14,978 bases of DNA. Source: Piscinibacter sp050175855 (GTDB lineage: Bacteria; Pseudomonadota; Gammaproteobacteria; Burkholderiales; Burkholderiaceae_C). Both the position numbers and the translations under genes were made by a program. The stretch covers positions 1-14,978 of the forward strand of contig NZ_JBFXIO010000071.1 of assembly GCF_050175855.1 (NCBI RefSeq), written 5' to 3'. Shown here piece after piece: positions 8,234 through 14,978 of the stretch (the first letter of the stretch is position 1; every line of letters starts with the position of its first letter). The notes under the pieces were generated by a model. It saw nothing but the letters and a program-made list of their open reading frames with translations. It did no database searches and was not told where the DNA came from.

Positions 8234-11200
8234 ATGAGTGCGAACCCTGCCGCGCCCCTGGACGAACCGCCGCTCGGCGCGGGCATCGCCACGCCTGCCA
8301 GCACCAAGGCGGTGCAGCGGGTGATCAAGGTGCGTCGCGACTACAACAGCTGGGTGGCGCGCGAGACGATGGAGGATTACGCGCTGCGCTTCACGCCGCG
8401 CTCGTTCCGCAAGTGGTCGGCGATGCGCGTGGCCAACACCGCCTTCGGCGCGGCCTCGTTCCTGGTGCTCGAGGCGGTGGGCGGCACGCTGCTGGTCGAC
8501 TACGGTTTCGTCAACGCCTTCTGGGCGATCCTCGCCACCGGGCTGATCATCTTCGCCGCCGGGCTTCCGATCAGCGTCTACGCCGCGCGCCACGGCGTCG
8601 ACATGGACCTGCTGACCCGCGGCGCCGGCTTCGGCTACATCGGCTCCACCGTCACCTCGCTGATCTACGCCAGCTTCACCTTCATCTTCTTCGCGCTCGA
8701 GGCGGCCATCATGGCCTACGCGCTCGAGCTCGCCTTCGACATCCCGCCGGCCTGGGGCTACCTGCTGTGCTCGCTGGTGGTGATCCCGCTGGTCACCCAC
8801 GGCGTCACCACCATCAGCCGGCTGCAGGTCTGGACGCAGCCGCTGTGGCTGGCGATGCTGGTGCTGCCCTTCGTCTACGTGCTGCAGCAGCACCCGACGG
8901 CGCTGGCCGACATCTGGCACTTCGGCGGCATCGCGCCGGGCGGCACGGCGGAGAACGTGCAGCCCGCAGGCTTCGACCTGATGAAGTTCGGCGCGGCGAT
9001 GACGGTGGGCATCGCGCTGATCACGCAGATGGGCGAGCAGGCCGACTACCTGCGCTTCATGCCCGAGCCGCAGCCCGGCCGGCGCTTGGCCTGGTGGGCG
9101 GGCGTGGTGATCGGCGGGCCGGGCTGGGTGGTGCTGGGCGTGCTGAAGATGCTCGCGGGCTGCCTGCTCGCGTATCTGGCCATCGGCTATGCGGTGCCGG
9201 TGGCGCGCGCGGTCGACCCGAACCAGATGTACCTCGTCGCCTGGGGTGCGGTGACCTCGAACTACGGCCTCGCAGTGGCCGCCACCGCGGTGTTCGTGAT
9301 CGTCTCGCAGCTCAAGATCAACGTGACCAACGCCTACGCCGGCTCGCTGGCCTGGTCGAACTTCTTCGCGCGCCTCACCCACAGCCACCCGGGCCGCGTG
9401 GTGTGGATGGTGTTCAACACGCTGATCGCGCTGATGCTGATGGAGCTGAACGTGTTCCAGGCCATCGGCAAGGTGCTGGGCCTGTACTCCAACATCGCGA
9501 TCAGCTGGATGATGGCCGTGGTGGCCGACCTGGTGATCAACAAGCCGATGGGCTGGTCGCCGAAGGGCATCGAGTTCAAGCGCGCCCACCTGTACGACGT
9601 GAACCCGGTGGGCGTGGGCGCGATGGGTGCGGCCTCGGTGCTGTCGGTGGTGGCCTACCTCGGCTTCCTCGGGCCGATGGCGCAGGCCTTCTCGGCGTTG
9701 ATCGCGATGGTCACGGCCTTCGCGGTGTCGCCGCTGATCGCGTGGTGGACCCAAGGCCGCTACTACATCGCCCGCCAACCGGAGCCCGCTGCCGACCAGG
9801 GAACCTACAAGCGCCTGACCCGCTGCACGATCTGCGAGCGCGAGTACGAGCACGACGACATGGCGCACTGCCCGGCCTACGACGGCGCGATCTGCTCGCT
9901 GTGCTGCTCGCTCGACGCGCGCTGCCACGACCTGTGCAAGCCGCACGCGCGGCTGGCCGTGCAGTGGCGCGCGGCGATGACGAAGCTGGTGCCCGAGCGG
10001 CTGTGGCAGCGGCTGGACACCGAGCTCGGCCACTACCTGATGCTGATGGCGCTGGCGATGCCGCTGCTGGCCGCGCTGTTCGCCGCGGTCTATCGCCACG
10101 AGCGCCGCCTGCTCGGCCACCTCTCGCCCGACGCGGAAGCGGCACTGCAGATGGGCTTCGTGAAGATCTACGCGGCGCTGCTGGTGGTCAGCGCGGTGGT
10201 GGCGTGGTGGCTGGTGCTCAAGCACAAGAGCGCGAAGGTGGCGCAGGAGGAGTCGAACCGGCAGACCCTGCTGCTGGTGCAGGAGATCGAATCGCACCGC
10301 CGCACCGACCTCGCGCTGCAGCAGGCCAAGCAGGTGGCCGATGCCGCCAACCAGGCCAAGACGCGCTACATCTCCGCCATCAGCCACGAGCTGCGCACGC
10401 CGCTGAACAGCATCCTCGGCTATGCGCAGCTGCTCGACGACGACCCCGCGATTCCCGAGGCGCGCCGCCAGGCGGTGCGTGTCATCAAGCGCGGCGGCGA
10501 CCACCTGCTGTCGCTGATCGAGGGCACGCTGGACATGGCGCGCATCGAGGGCGGCAAGCTCACGTTGGAGCCGGCGCCGATGCGGCTGCGCGAGAGCCTG
10601 CAGCAGATCGCGCGCATGTTCGAGCTGCAGGCGCAGTCCAAGGGCATCGGCTTCGTGGCCGAGATCGACTCGCAGTCGCCCGAGCTCGTGCGCGCCGACG
10701 AGAAGCGGTTGCGCCAGATCCTCATCAACCTGCTGGGCAACGCGGTGAAGTTCACCCGCGAGGGGCGGGTGGGCTTCCGGCTGCGCTACGCGCGCGAGAT
10801 CGCCCACTTCGAGATCGAGGACACCGGGCCGGGCATGCCGCCCGACGAGGTGGCCAAGGTGTTCGAGCCCTTCGCGCGCGGCTCGGCAGCCGGGCAGGGG
10901 GGCACGGGCGGAACGGGCCTGGGCCTGACCATCGCCAAGATGCTCACCGAACTGATGGGCGGTGAGATGACGGTGGAGAGCCATCCGGGGCGCGGCTCGG
11001 TGTTCCGCGTGCGCCTGTTCCTGCCCGAGCTGCACTCGGATGCGCTGCCTGCACCCCAGGCGGCGCAGCGCACCGGTTATGCCGGGCGGCAGCGGCGCAT
11101 CCTCGTCGTCGACAACGAGGAGGCCGACCGCGAGCTGCTGGTCAGCGTTCTCGCACCGCTGGGCTTCGAGCTGCGCACCGCGGCCTCCGGCGAGGAGGCA

Positions 11201-11725
11201 CTGGCGCTGCTGCGCGAACGCAGCTGGCGGCCCGACGCGGTGTTCATGGACCTGGCCATGCCGGGCATTGACGGCTGGGAGACGATCCGCCGGCTCCGCC
11301 ATGAGGCGCTGGCGCCGGCTGCGGTGGCCATCGTGTCGGCCAACGCCTTCGACAAGGGGCTGGAGAACGACGTGGGCATCACGCCGCGCGACTTCATCAC
11401 CAAGCCGGTCCGCGTGGCCGAGCTGCTCGACTGGCTGGGCGGTGCGCTGGCACTGACGTGGACCACCGCCGCCGCCGACGTGCCGGCCGTGGCGCCGCCG
11501 CCGGCCCTCGCAGAAGCGCAGATGCTGCCCGCCGAGCCGCACCTGCGCTCGCTGCTGGAGCTGGTGGACATCGGCTACGTGCGCGGCATCGTCAAGCAGC
11601 TCGACCAGATCGAGCGCGAGTCGCCCGCCTGCGCCGCCTTCGTCGAACGCATGCGCACGATGGCGCGTGGCTTCCAGCTCGACGAGATGAACGGCGTGCT
11701 CAAACGCGCGTTGCAGGAACCCTGA
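8234..11725 (+). CDS. NCS1-type permease / histidine kinase / receiver fusion sensor
   Basis: This 1163-residue fusion starts with an NCS1 transporter-like domain (about 47-515). DYALRFTPRSFRKWS at 48-62 and roughly twelve membrane helices resemble the cytosine/purine/allantoin permeases. Residues 531-571 are Cys-rich: C531, C534, C546, C554, C557, C558, C564 and C568, with nearby His, which suggests two metal sites. Two further helices (about 599-620 and 643-662) and a coiled coil lead to the kinase core. The H-box SHELRTP has His718, N836 marks the N-box, DTGPG is at 863-867, FEPF at 877-880 and GTGLGL at 893-898. A receiver follows (acidic D960, phospho-acceptor D1006, K1057), then a helical tail (1095-1163) without an Hpt histidine. 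The protein probably senses a nitrogenous solute at the membrane, with or without transporting it. It is divergent from ureA and 1 nt ahead of a response-regulator gene. The Shine-Dalgarno is weak, so the start is tentative. Confidence 0.9.
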   Translation: MSANPAAPLDEPPLGAGIATPASTKAVQRVIKVRRDYNSWVARETMEDYALRFTPRSFRKWSAMRVANTAFGAASFLVLEAVGGTLLVDYGFVNAFWAILATGLIIFAAGLPISVYAARHGVDMDLLTRGAGFGYIGSTVTSLIYASFTFIFFALEAAIMAYALELAFDIPPAWGYLLCSLVVIPLVTHGVTTISRLQVWTQPLWLAMLVLPFVYVLQQHPTALADIWHFGGIAPGGTAENVQPAGFDLMKFGAAMTVGIALITQMGEQADYLRFMPEPQPGRRLAWWAGVVIGGPGWVVLGVLKMLAGCLLAYLAIGYAVPVARAVDPNQMYLVAWGAVTSNYGLAVAATAVFVIVSQLKINVTNAYAGSLAWSNFFARLTHSHPGRVVWMVFNTLIALMLMELNVFQAIGKVLGLYSNIAISWMMAVVADLVINKPMGWSPKGIEFKRAHLYDVNPVGVGAMGAASVLSVVAYLGFLGPMAQAFSALIAMVTAFAVSPLIAWWTQGRYYIARQPEPAADQGTYKRLTRCTICEREYEHDDMAHCPAYDGAICSLCCSLDARCHDLCKPHARLAVQWRAAMTKLVPERLWQRLDTELGHYLMLMALAMPLLAALFAAVYRHERRLLGHLSPDAEAALQMGFVKIYAALLVVSAVVAWWLVLKHKSAKVAQEESNRQTLLLVQEIESHRRTDLALQQAKQVADAANQAKTRYISAISHELRTPLNSILGYAQLLDDDPAIPEARRQAVRVIKRGGDHLLSLIEGTLDMARIEGGKLTLEPAPMRLRESLQQIARMFELQAQSKGIGFVAEIDSQSPELVRADEKRLRQILINLLGNAVKFTREGRVGFRLRYAREIAHFEIEDTGPGMPPDEVAKVFEPFARGSAAGQGGTGGTGLGLTIAKMLTELMGGEMTVESHPGRGSVFRVRLFLPELHSDALPAPQAAQRTGYAGRQRRILVVDNEEADRELLVSVLAPLGFELRTAASGEEALALLRERSWRPDAVFMDLAMPGIDGWETIRRLRHEALAPAAVAIVSANAFDKGLENDVGITPRDFITKPVRVAELLDWLGGALALTWTTAAADVPAVAPPPALAEAQMLPAEPHLRSLLELVDIGYVRGIVKQLDQIERESPACAAFVERMRTMARGFQLDEMNGVLKRALQEP

Positions 11726-11726
11726 G

Positions 11727-12686
11727 ATGCAGCTGGACCGCCACAACTCCGACGTCGTGCTGATCGTCGACGACGTGCCCGACAACCTCTCGATGCTGCA
11801 CGACGCGCTCGACGAGTTCGGCTACACCGTGCTGGTGGCCGTCAACGGCGAGCAGGCGCTGCAGCGTGCGGCGCAGGCGCAGCCCGACGTGATCCTGCTC
11901 GACGCGGTGATGCCGGGGCTGGACGGCTTCGAGGTCGCCCGCCGCCTGAAGGCGGCACCGGCCACCGCGCCGATCCCGATCATCTTCATGACCGGGCTGA
12001 CCGAGACCGAGCACGTGCTCGCCGCCTTCCAGAGCGGTGGCGTCGACTACGTGGCCAAGCCGATCAAGCCGATGGAGGTGCTGGCGCGCATCGCCGCGCA
12101 TGTGCAGGGCGCGCGCGAGCGCCGCCAGGCCCGCCACGCGCTCGACGCCTTCGGCCACGCCACGCTGTCGGTGCGCGCCGCCGATGGCCGCATCCTCTGG
12201 CAGACGCCGCTGGCGCGACAACTGCTCACGGCGCACGAGGCGGGTGACGGCACGCAGCTCGGCGAAGGCGTGCTCGACTGGCTGCAGGCCCAGGCCGTGG
12301 TGCACGCCACCGGCGGTTCGCCGCAGGCGCTGACGCTGGCGCGGCATGGCAAGCGCCTTTCCATCGCGCTGCACGAAACCAGCGCGGCCAGCGGCGGCGA
12401 GAGCGGCGGCGACGACGAATGGCTGCTGGTGATGAGCGAGTCGTCCGACGAATCGACCATCGAGGCGCTCGGGCTGGCGTTCAAGCTCACCGCGCGCGAG
12501 GCCGAGGTGCTCTACTGGGTGGTGCAGGGCAAGACCAACCGCGACATCGGTGACATCCTCGGCACCAGCCCGCGCACCGTGCACAAGCACCTGGAGCATG
12601 TGTTCGAGAAGCTGGGCGTGGAGACTCGTACCGCCGCTGCGGGCCTGGCCATGGCGCGCGTGCGGCAGCTGGCCGCATCGCGCTGA
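11727..12686 (+). CDS. Response regulator: receiver plus LuxR-type DNA-binding domain
   Basis: The 319-residue protein has an N-terminal receiver (about 8-125) with acidic Asp15/Asp16, phospho-acceptor Asp59 (LLDAVMPG), Thr89 and Lys111. A middle region (about 140-240), containing ATLSVRAADGRILWQT, looks PAS-like. A C-terminal LuxR/NarL helix-turn-helix follows (about 252-312; LTAREAEVLYWVVQGKTNRD, then SPRTVHKHLEHVFEKLGV). It starts one base after the sensor-kinase stop and is almost certainly its partner, taking phosphate from the kinase and controlling transcription. It lacks an AAA+ domain, so it cannot itself activate sigma-54 polymerase. Targets are unknown; the divergent urease operon is the obvious candidate. 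An AGGAA lies about 9 nt upstream of the ATG. Confidence 0.93.
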   Translation: MQLDRHNSDVVLIVDDVPDNLSMLHDALDEFGYTVLVAVNGEQALQRAAQAQPDVILLDAVMPGLDGFEVARRLKAAPATAPIPIIFMTGLTETEHVLAAFQSGGVDYVAKPIKPMEVLARIAAHVQGARERRQARHALDAFGHATLSVRAADGRILWQTPLARQLLTAHEAGDGTQLGEGVLDWLQAQAVVHATGGSPQALTLARHGKRLSIALHETSAASGGESGGDDEWLLVMSESSDESTIEALGLAFKLTAREAEVLYWVVQGKTNRDIGDILGTSPRTVHKHLEHVFEKLGVETRTAAAGLAMARVRQLAASR

Positions 12687-12710
12687 GTGCCAATTCGAAG
12701 GAGGGTCCGC

Positions 12711-13271
12711 ATGAGCCTGGTCGTCCGCCCCGCCCGAGCCGCCGATGCCGGCGCGCTGGCCGAGATCTATGCGCCCAGCGTGCTGCAGCGGCCCACCTCG
12801 TTCGAGCTGCGCGCACCCGATGCGGCCGAGATGGCCGCGCGGCTGGCGCGCGTCACCGCGGCCTGGCCGTGGTTCGTGGCCGAGGAGGGCGGGGCGGTGC
12901 TGGGCTACTGCTACGCCAGCGCCTTCGCCGAGCGCGAGGCCTACCGCTGGTCGGTCACCACCACGGCCTACGTGCGCGACGGCCACCATCGCCGCGGCAT
13001 CGGGCGGGCGCTGTATGGGCAATTGCTCGATGCGCTGCGCCGCCAGGGCGCGGTTCGCGCCTTCGCCGGCATCACGATGCCGAACGAGGGCAGCGTGGGC
13101 CTGCACCGTGCCATGGGCTTCGAATCGGTGGGCCTGTACCCGCAGGCCGGCTTCAAGCTCGGCCGCTGGTGGGACGTGGCGTGGTACGGCCTGGCGCTGC
13201 GCGACGTCGCGGCCGACGAAGCCCCGGCCGAGCCGGTGCCCTGGCCGCAGCTGGCGGCCTCCGGCGGCTGA
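12711..13271 (+). CDS. GNAT N-acetyltransferase, phosphinothricin-acetyltransferase-like
   Basis: The 186-residue protein is a GNAT acetyltransferase, which moves acetyl from acetyl-CoA to an amine. The acetyl-CoA loop is at about 93-98 (HRRGIG) within AYVRDGHHRRGIGRALYG. The C-terminal part, with NEGSVGLHRAMGF (125-137) and FKLGRWWDVAWYG (148-160), is typical of the Pat/Bar-like subgroup that acetylates phosphinothricin, methionine sulfone or sulfoximine, or related amino-acid analogues. The N-terminal IYAPSVLQRPTSFE also fits. A strong AAGGAGG 7 nt upstream of the ATG fixes the start. It follows the regulator gene by 24 nt on the same strand and is likely co-transcribed; it ends 1 nt before the convergent peptidase stop. 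The natural substrate is not evident. Confidence 0.9.
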   Translation: MSLVVRPARAADAGALAEIYAPSVLQRPTSFELRAPDAAEMAARLARVTAAWPWFVAEEGGAVLGYCYASAFAEREAYRWSVTTTAYVRDGHHRRGIGRALYGQLLDALRRQGAVRAFAGITMPNEGSVGLHRAMGFESVGLYPQAGFKLGRWWDVAWYGLALRDVAADEAPAEPVPWPQLAASGG

Positions 13272-13272
13272 A

Positions 13273-14277
13273 TCAATCGGCTGTCAGCGTCATCAGCACG
13301 TCGGCATACCAGGCGCAGTTCAGGCCCAGCGATTCGTCGGCGATCAGGTCGCGGCCGCCCATGTCCATGCGCGCCGAGTGGATGCCCAGCAGCTTCCAGG
13401 GGATGCGCTCGTCCTCGCCGAGCAGCGAGGGCGCGCGCATCACCACCGGCGCCCCGCTGGTGCCGCGGTGCGTTCGTGCATCGGTGAGGAACAGGCCCTG
13501 GCCCTGGAAGCGCGTGCCGAAGGACGAGGCCACCGTGGCCTGGCGCGCCACCGGCAGGTGGAAGCGGCGGTCGTGGAAGCCGAGCGGAAAGCCCACCACC
13601 AGCAGCGGTGTGCCGACGTCGACCTCGCCCAGCGCATCCTGCAGGCTGGCCGGCGTGAAGGCCGGCGGCGTGAAGCCGAGCTGGTCGCGCTCCAGCGCGA
13701 TCACCGCCACGTCGATCTCGCCGGCGCTGTCGCTGGCCTGCCGCCACACGGCACGGCCCTGGGCGTACAGCAGCACCGATAGCGAGCAGGTGCGCGACAG
13801 GTCGGTCTCCTCGGCGTGCAGCTCGATCTCGATGCGGTCGGGGAAGTGATCGCTGGGCGCGTCGAACAGCACGTGGCGGCTGGTCACCAGGTACAGGCGC
13901 TCGTCGCGCGCGAAGAAGAAGCCGCTGGCGGCCGTGAGCGAACGTGTGCCCTGGAAGGTCAGCACGCGCGGCACGGCCAGCAGCAGCGGTTCGACGGCGC
14001 CGCCCTGCCGCGGCAGACGCTGGCGGTGCTCCAGCGTCTCGATCAGTGCGCCGATGCGCTGCGTGTCGCGCTCGAAGGCGGCGATCGTATGCTCCGAGAT
14101 CTCCGCGTTGAGCAGCGCGGTGCGGGCGATCTCGGCCCAGCCCTCGAAGGTCCTGCGGAAGCGCTCGCGCGCCGGCGGCGCCATCTGCTGCAGCAGCGCT
14201 GTGCACAGCGCGTCGAGCGACATCACGTTGCCCTTGAGCTCGCAGATGCGCTCGGTGGCTTCCTGAAGGTTGTTCAT
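13273..14277 (-). CDS. Trypsin-fold serine peptidase, apparently cytoplasmic
   Basis: The 334-residue protein has a helical N-terminal region (about 1-90) and then a trypsin-like double-barrel domain. The likely triad is His135 (TSRHVLFD), Asp189 (EIDVAVIAL) and Ser274 (RGTSGAPVV); the order and spacing fit the Trypsin_2/HtrA-type fold. LLVVGFPLGFHDRRFH (225-240) is the usual strand before the active-site loop. No signal peptide or membrane segment is visible, and no PDZ domain follows. A GGGAG about 5 nt upstream supports the start. The gene begins just after the terminator of the cold-shock gene, with no promoter seen in the short gap, so it may depend on read-through. It converges with the acetyltransferase. 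The substrate is unknown. Confidence 0.85.
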   Translation of the reverse strand: MNNLQEATERICELKGNVMSLDALCTALLQQMAPPARERFRRTFEGWAEIARTALLNAEISEHTIAAFERDTQRIGALIETLEHRQRLPRQGGAVEPLLLAVPRVLTFQGTRSLTAASGFFFARDERLYLVTSRHVLFDAPSDHFPDRIEIELHAEETDLSRTCSLSVLLYAQGRAVWRQASDSAGEIDVAVIALERDQLGFTPPAFTPASLQDALGEVDVGTPLLVVGFPLGFHDRRFHLPVARQATVASSFGTRFQGQGLFLTDARTHRGTSGAPVVMRAPSLLGEDERIPWKLLGIHSARMDMGGRDLIADESLGLNCAWYADVLMTLTAD

Positions 14278-14290
14278 CGGAGCTCCCGGA

Positions 14291-14320
14291 AAGAAAAAAC
14301 CGCGGCAGGGGCCGCGGTTT
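14291..14320 (-). terminator. Rho-independent terminator after the cold-shock gene
   Basis: AAACCGCGGC and GCCGCGGTTT form a perfect 10-bp stem with a 4-nt loop. On the minus strand it is followed by a T-rich run (TTTTTTCTTT), the classical intrinsic terminator form. It lies 34 nt past the cold-shock stop and its T-run ends about 13 nt before the peptidase start codon. A smaller GGCTC/GAGCC hairpin at 14328-14342 precedes it. Confidence 0.9.
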
Positions 14321-14353
14321 CGTGCGTGGCTCGCGTGGAGCCGGCGGGCCGGA

Positions 14354-14563
14354 TCAGACCACGCGGATGTTGGAGGCTTGCGGACCCTTCTGGCCTTGCG
14401 TCGCCTCGAATTCCACGCGCTGGTTCTCGGCCAGCGTCTTGAAGCCGCCGCCCTGGATCTGGCTGAAGTGGGCGAACAGGTCCTTGCCGCCGTCGTCGGG
14501 GGCGATGAAGCCGAAGCCCTTGCCTTCGTTGAACCACTTCACGGTGCCGGTTTGAGTCGTCAT
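14354..14563 (-). CDS. CspA-family cold-shock protein
   Basis: This 69-residue cold-shock domain protein is a single OB-fold that binds single-stranded RNA or DNA and acts as an RNA chaperone. The RNP1 motif KGFGFI and the RNP2-like LFAHFS are both present, following the typical start TGTVKWFNEGKGFGF. The ATG at 14563 is chosen because GAAGGGA lies about 7 nt upstream and the family starts here; the ATG at 14578 would add five atypical residues. It has an unusually long non-coding leader and its own terminator. Several paralogues are usual in such genomes, so the exact csp letter cannot be given. Confidence 0.96.
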   Translation of the reverse strand: MTTQTGTVKWFNEGKGFGFIAPDDGGKDLFAHFSQIQGGGFKTLAENQRVEFEATQGQKGPQASNIRVV

Positions 14564-14741
14564 GTCGATTCCCTTCAAGTTGCTGCGCAGGCAAACGCCG
14601 GCGCAGGCAGAGACGCCAAGAAGATCATCGATGGGAGTTTCAACCGGAGCCGGCCGGCGGGGAGCCGGTGGCCGTCAGAGAAGACCTAAAGAACAATGGT
14701 CTTGATCATGCCTACCCGACCTAATGTACACGACGCGGCAA
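14564..14741 (-). other. Non-coding leader/promoter region of the cold-shock gene
   Basis: No gene is visible in these about 180 bases. The half nearest the ATG would be the mRNA leader; it contains a GC-rich stretch (14641-14670) with two direct copies of GGAGCCGG that can form competing hairpins. Csp genes often have long structured leaders that control translation by temperature, and this one fits that pattern. AT-richer sequence at about 14680-14730 probably holds the promoter, but I could not pick convincing -35 and -10 hexamers. Confidence 0.5.
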
Positions 14742-14765
14742 GAGACCTTCGATTCCGAAGGCCTC
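14742..14765 (-). terminator. Weak hairpin terminator downstream of dadA
   Basis: CCTTCG and CGAAGG pair across a 4-nt loop, extended by GAG/CTC beyond one mismatch. It starts about 20 nt past the dadA stop. On the minus strand it is followed by TCTCTT rather than a clean T-run, so termination may be partial. Confidence 0.5.
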
Positions 14766-14784
14766 TGCCCCGCCGGTGCCCTAT

Positions 14785-14978
14785 TCAGGCGCCGCTGAAC
14801 GCGAAGTCCACCTCGGGCTTGAGCCCGCTGACGATGCGCGCGATGCTCTTTCCCGAGCCGCAGGCATGCGTCCAGCCCAGCGTGCCGTGGCCGGTGTTGA
14901 GGAACAGCTTCTTCAGCTTCGAGCGGCCGATCACCGGCACGTTGCTCGGCGTGGCCGGGCGCAGCCCGGTCCAGAACT
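14785..14978 (-). CDS. dadA: D-amino acid dehydrogenase, C-terminal fragment (cut by window edge)
   Basis: Only the last 63 residues are present. FWTGLRPATPSNVPVIGRS and LNTGHGTLGWTHACGSGKSIA are the hallmark C-terminal motifs of DadA, the FAD-dependent membrane-associated enzyme that oxidises D-amino acids (chiefly D-alanine) to 2-oxo acids and ammonia. The GHGTLGW segment lies in the FAD-binding part. The stop is at 14785. The upstream part lies outside the window, so the operon context cannot be judged. Other DAO-family oxidoreductases share part of this motif, but the match favours DadA. Confidence 0.88.
   Translation of the reverse strand, partial: FWTGLRPATPSNVPVIGRSKLKKLFLNTGHGTLGWTHACGSGKSIARIVSGLKPEVDFAFSGA

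Noticed and set aside
8155..8328. N-terminal extension of UreA to 8328
   Set aside because: UreA is about 100 residues and starts with the conserved MELTPREKDKL; the extension runs through the promoter gap into the divergent gene.
11516..11725. Hpt domain at the C-terminus of the sensor kinase
   Set aside because: The tail is helical but has no His in an HxxKG-like context, only an isolated His in AEPHLRS, so it cannot be called an Hpt.
8165..11785. Very long minus-strand open frame opposite the sensor kinase
   Set aside because: The His/Arg/Gln-rich low-complexity translation has no domain; the plus strand encodes clear permease, kinase and receiver motifs.

Overview
The window looks like chromosomal DNA from a betaproteobacterium, probably of the Burkholderiales. 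The DNA is uniformly GC-rich with strong third-position G/C bias, and it carries an ureA-ureJ-ureB-ureC-ureE-ureF-ureG urease cluster and a DadA/CspA-type neighbourhood. This is inferred from gene content; no 16S or other marker is present. No mobile element, tRNA, rRNA or CRISPR array is visible.

Minus strand, 8154 down to 1: a compact run reading ureA, ureJ (HupE-type membrane protein), ureB, ureC, ureE, ureF, a secreted intradiol-dioxygenase-like lipoprotein, ureG, a secreted prolyl-oligopeptidase-family protease, then the start of an unrecognised gene. Several junctions overlap as ATGA (ureA/ureJ, ureG/protease) or are 1-21 nt apart, so this reads as one operon. It encodes the three structural subunits (A, B, C), the nickel chaperones UreE and UreG, the scaffold UreF and a probable nickel-uptake protein UreJ. 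No ureD (ureH) is present. The dioxygenase sits between ureF and ureG, flanked by the only larger gap.

Plus strand, 8234 to 13271: divergent from ureA, a very large fusion protein joins an NCS1 nucleobase/allantoin-type permease, a Cys-rich metal-binding-like cluster, two extra membrane helices, a histidine kinase and a receiver domain. A receiver-LuxR response regulator follows 1 nt later, then a GNAT acetyltransferase. This looks like a transporter-type sensor that reports on a nitrogen compound and may control the neighbouring urease genes. The 79-bp gap between ureA and the sensor gene holds two outward-facing sigma-54 -24/-12 motifs, one towards each gene. That fits nitrogen control of both arms, although each predicted start site falls almost on the start codon.

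Right end, minus strand: a trypsin-fold serine peptidase convergent with the acetyltransferase, a rho-independent terminator, a CspA-family cold-shock protein with a long untranslated leader, a weak hairpin, and the C-terminus of a D-amino-acid dehydrogenase (DadA) cut by the window edge.

The most interesting part is the divergent unit of permease-kinase-receiver fusion, LuxR regulator and urease operon with paired sigma-54 motifs.
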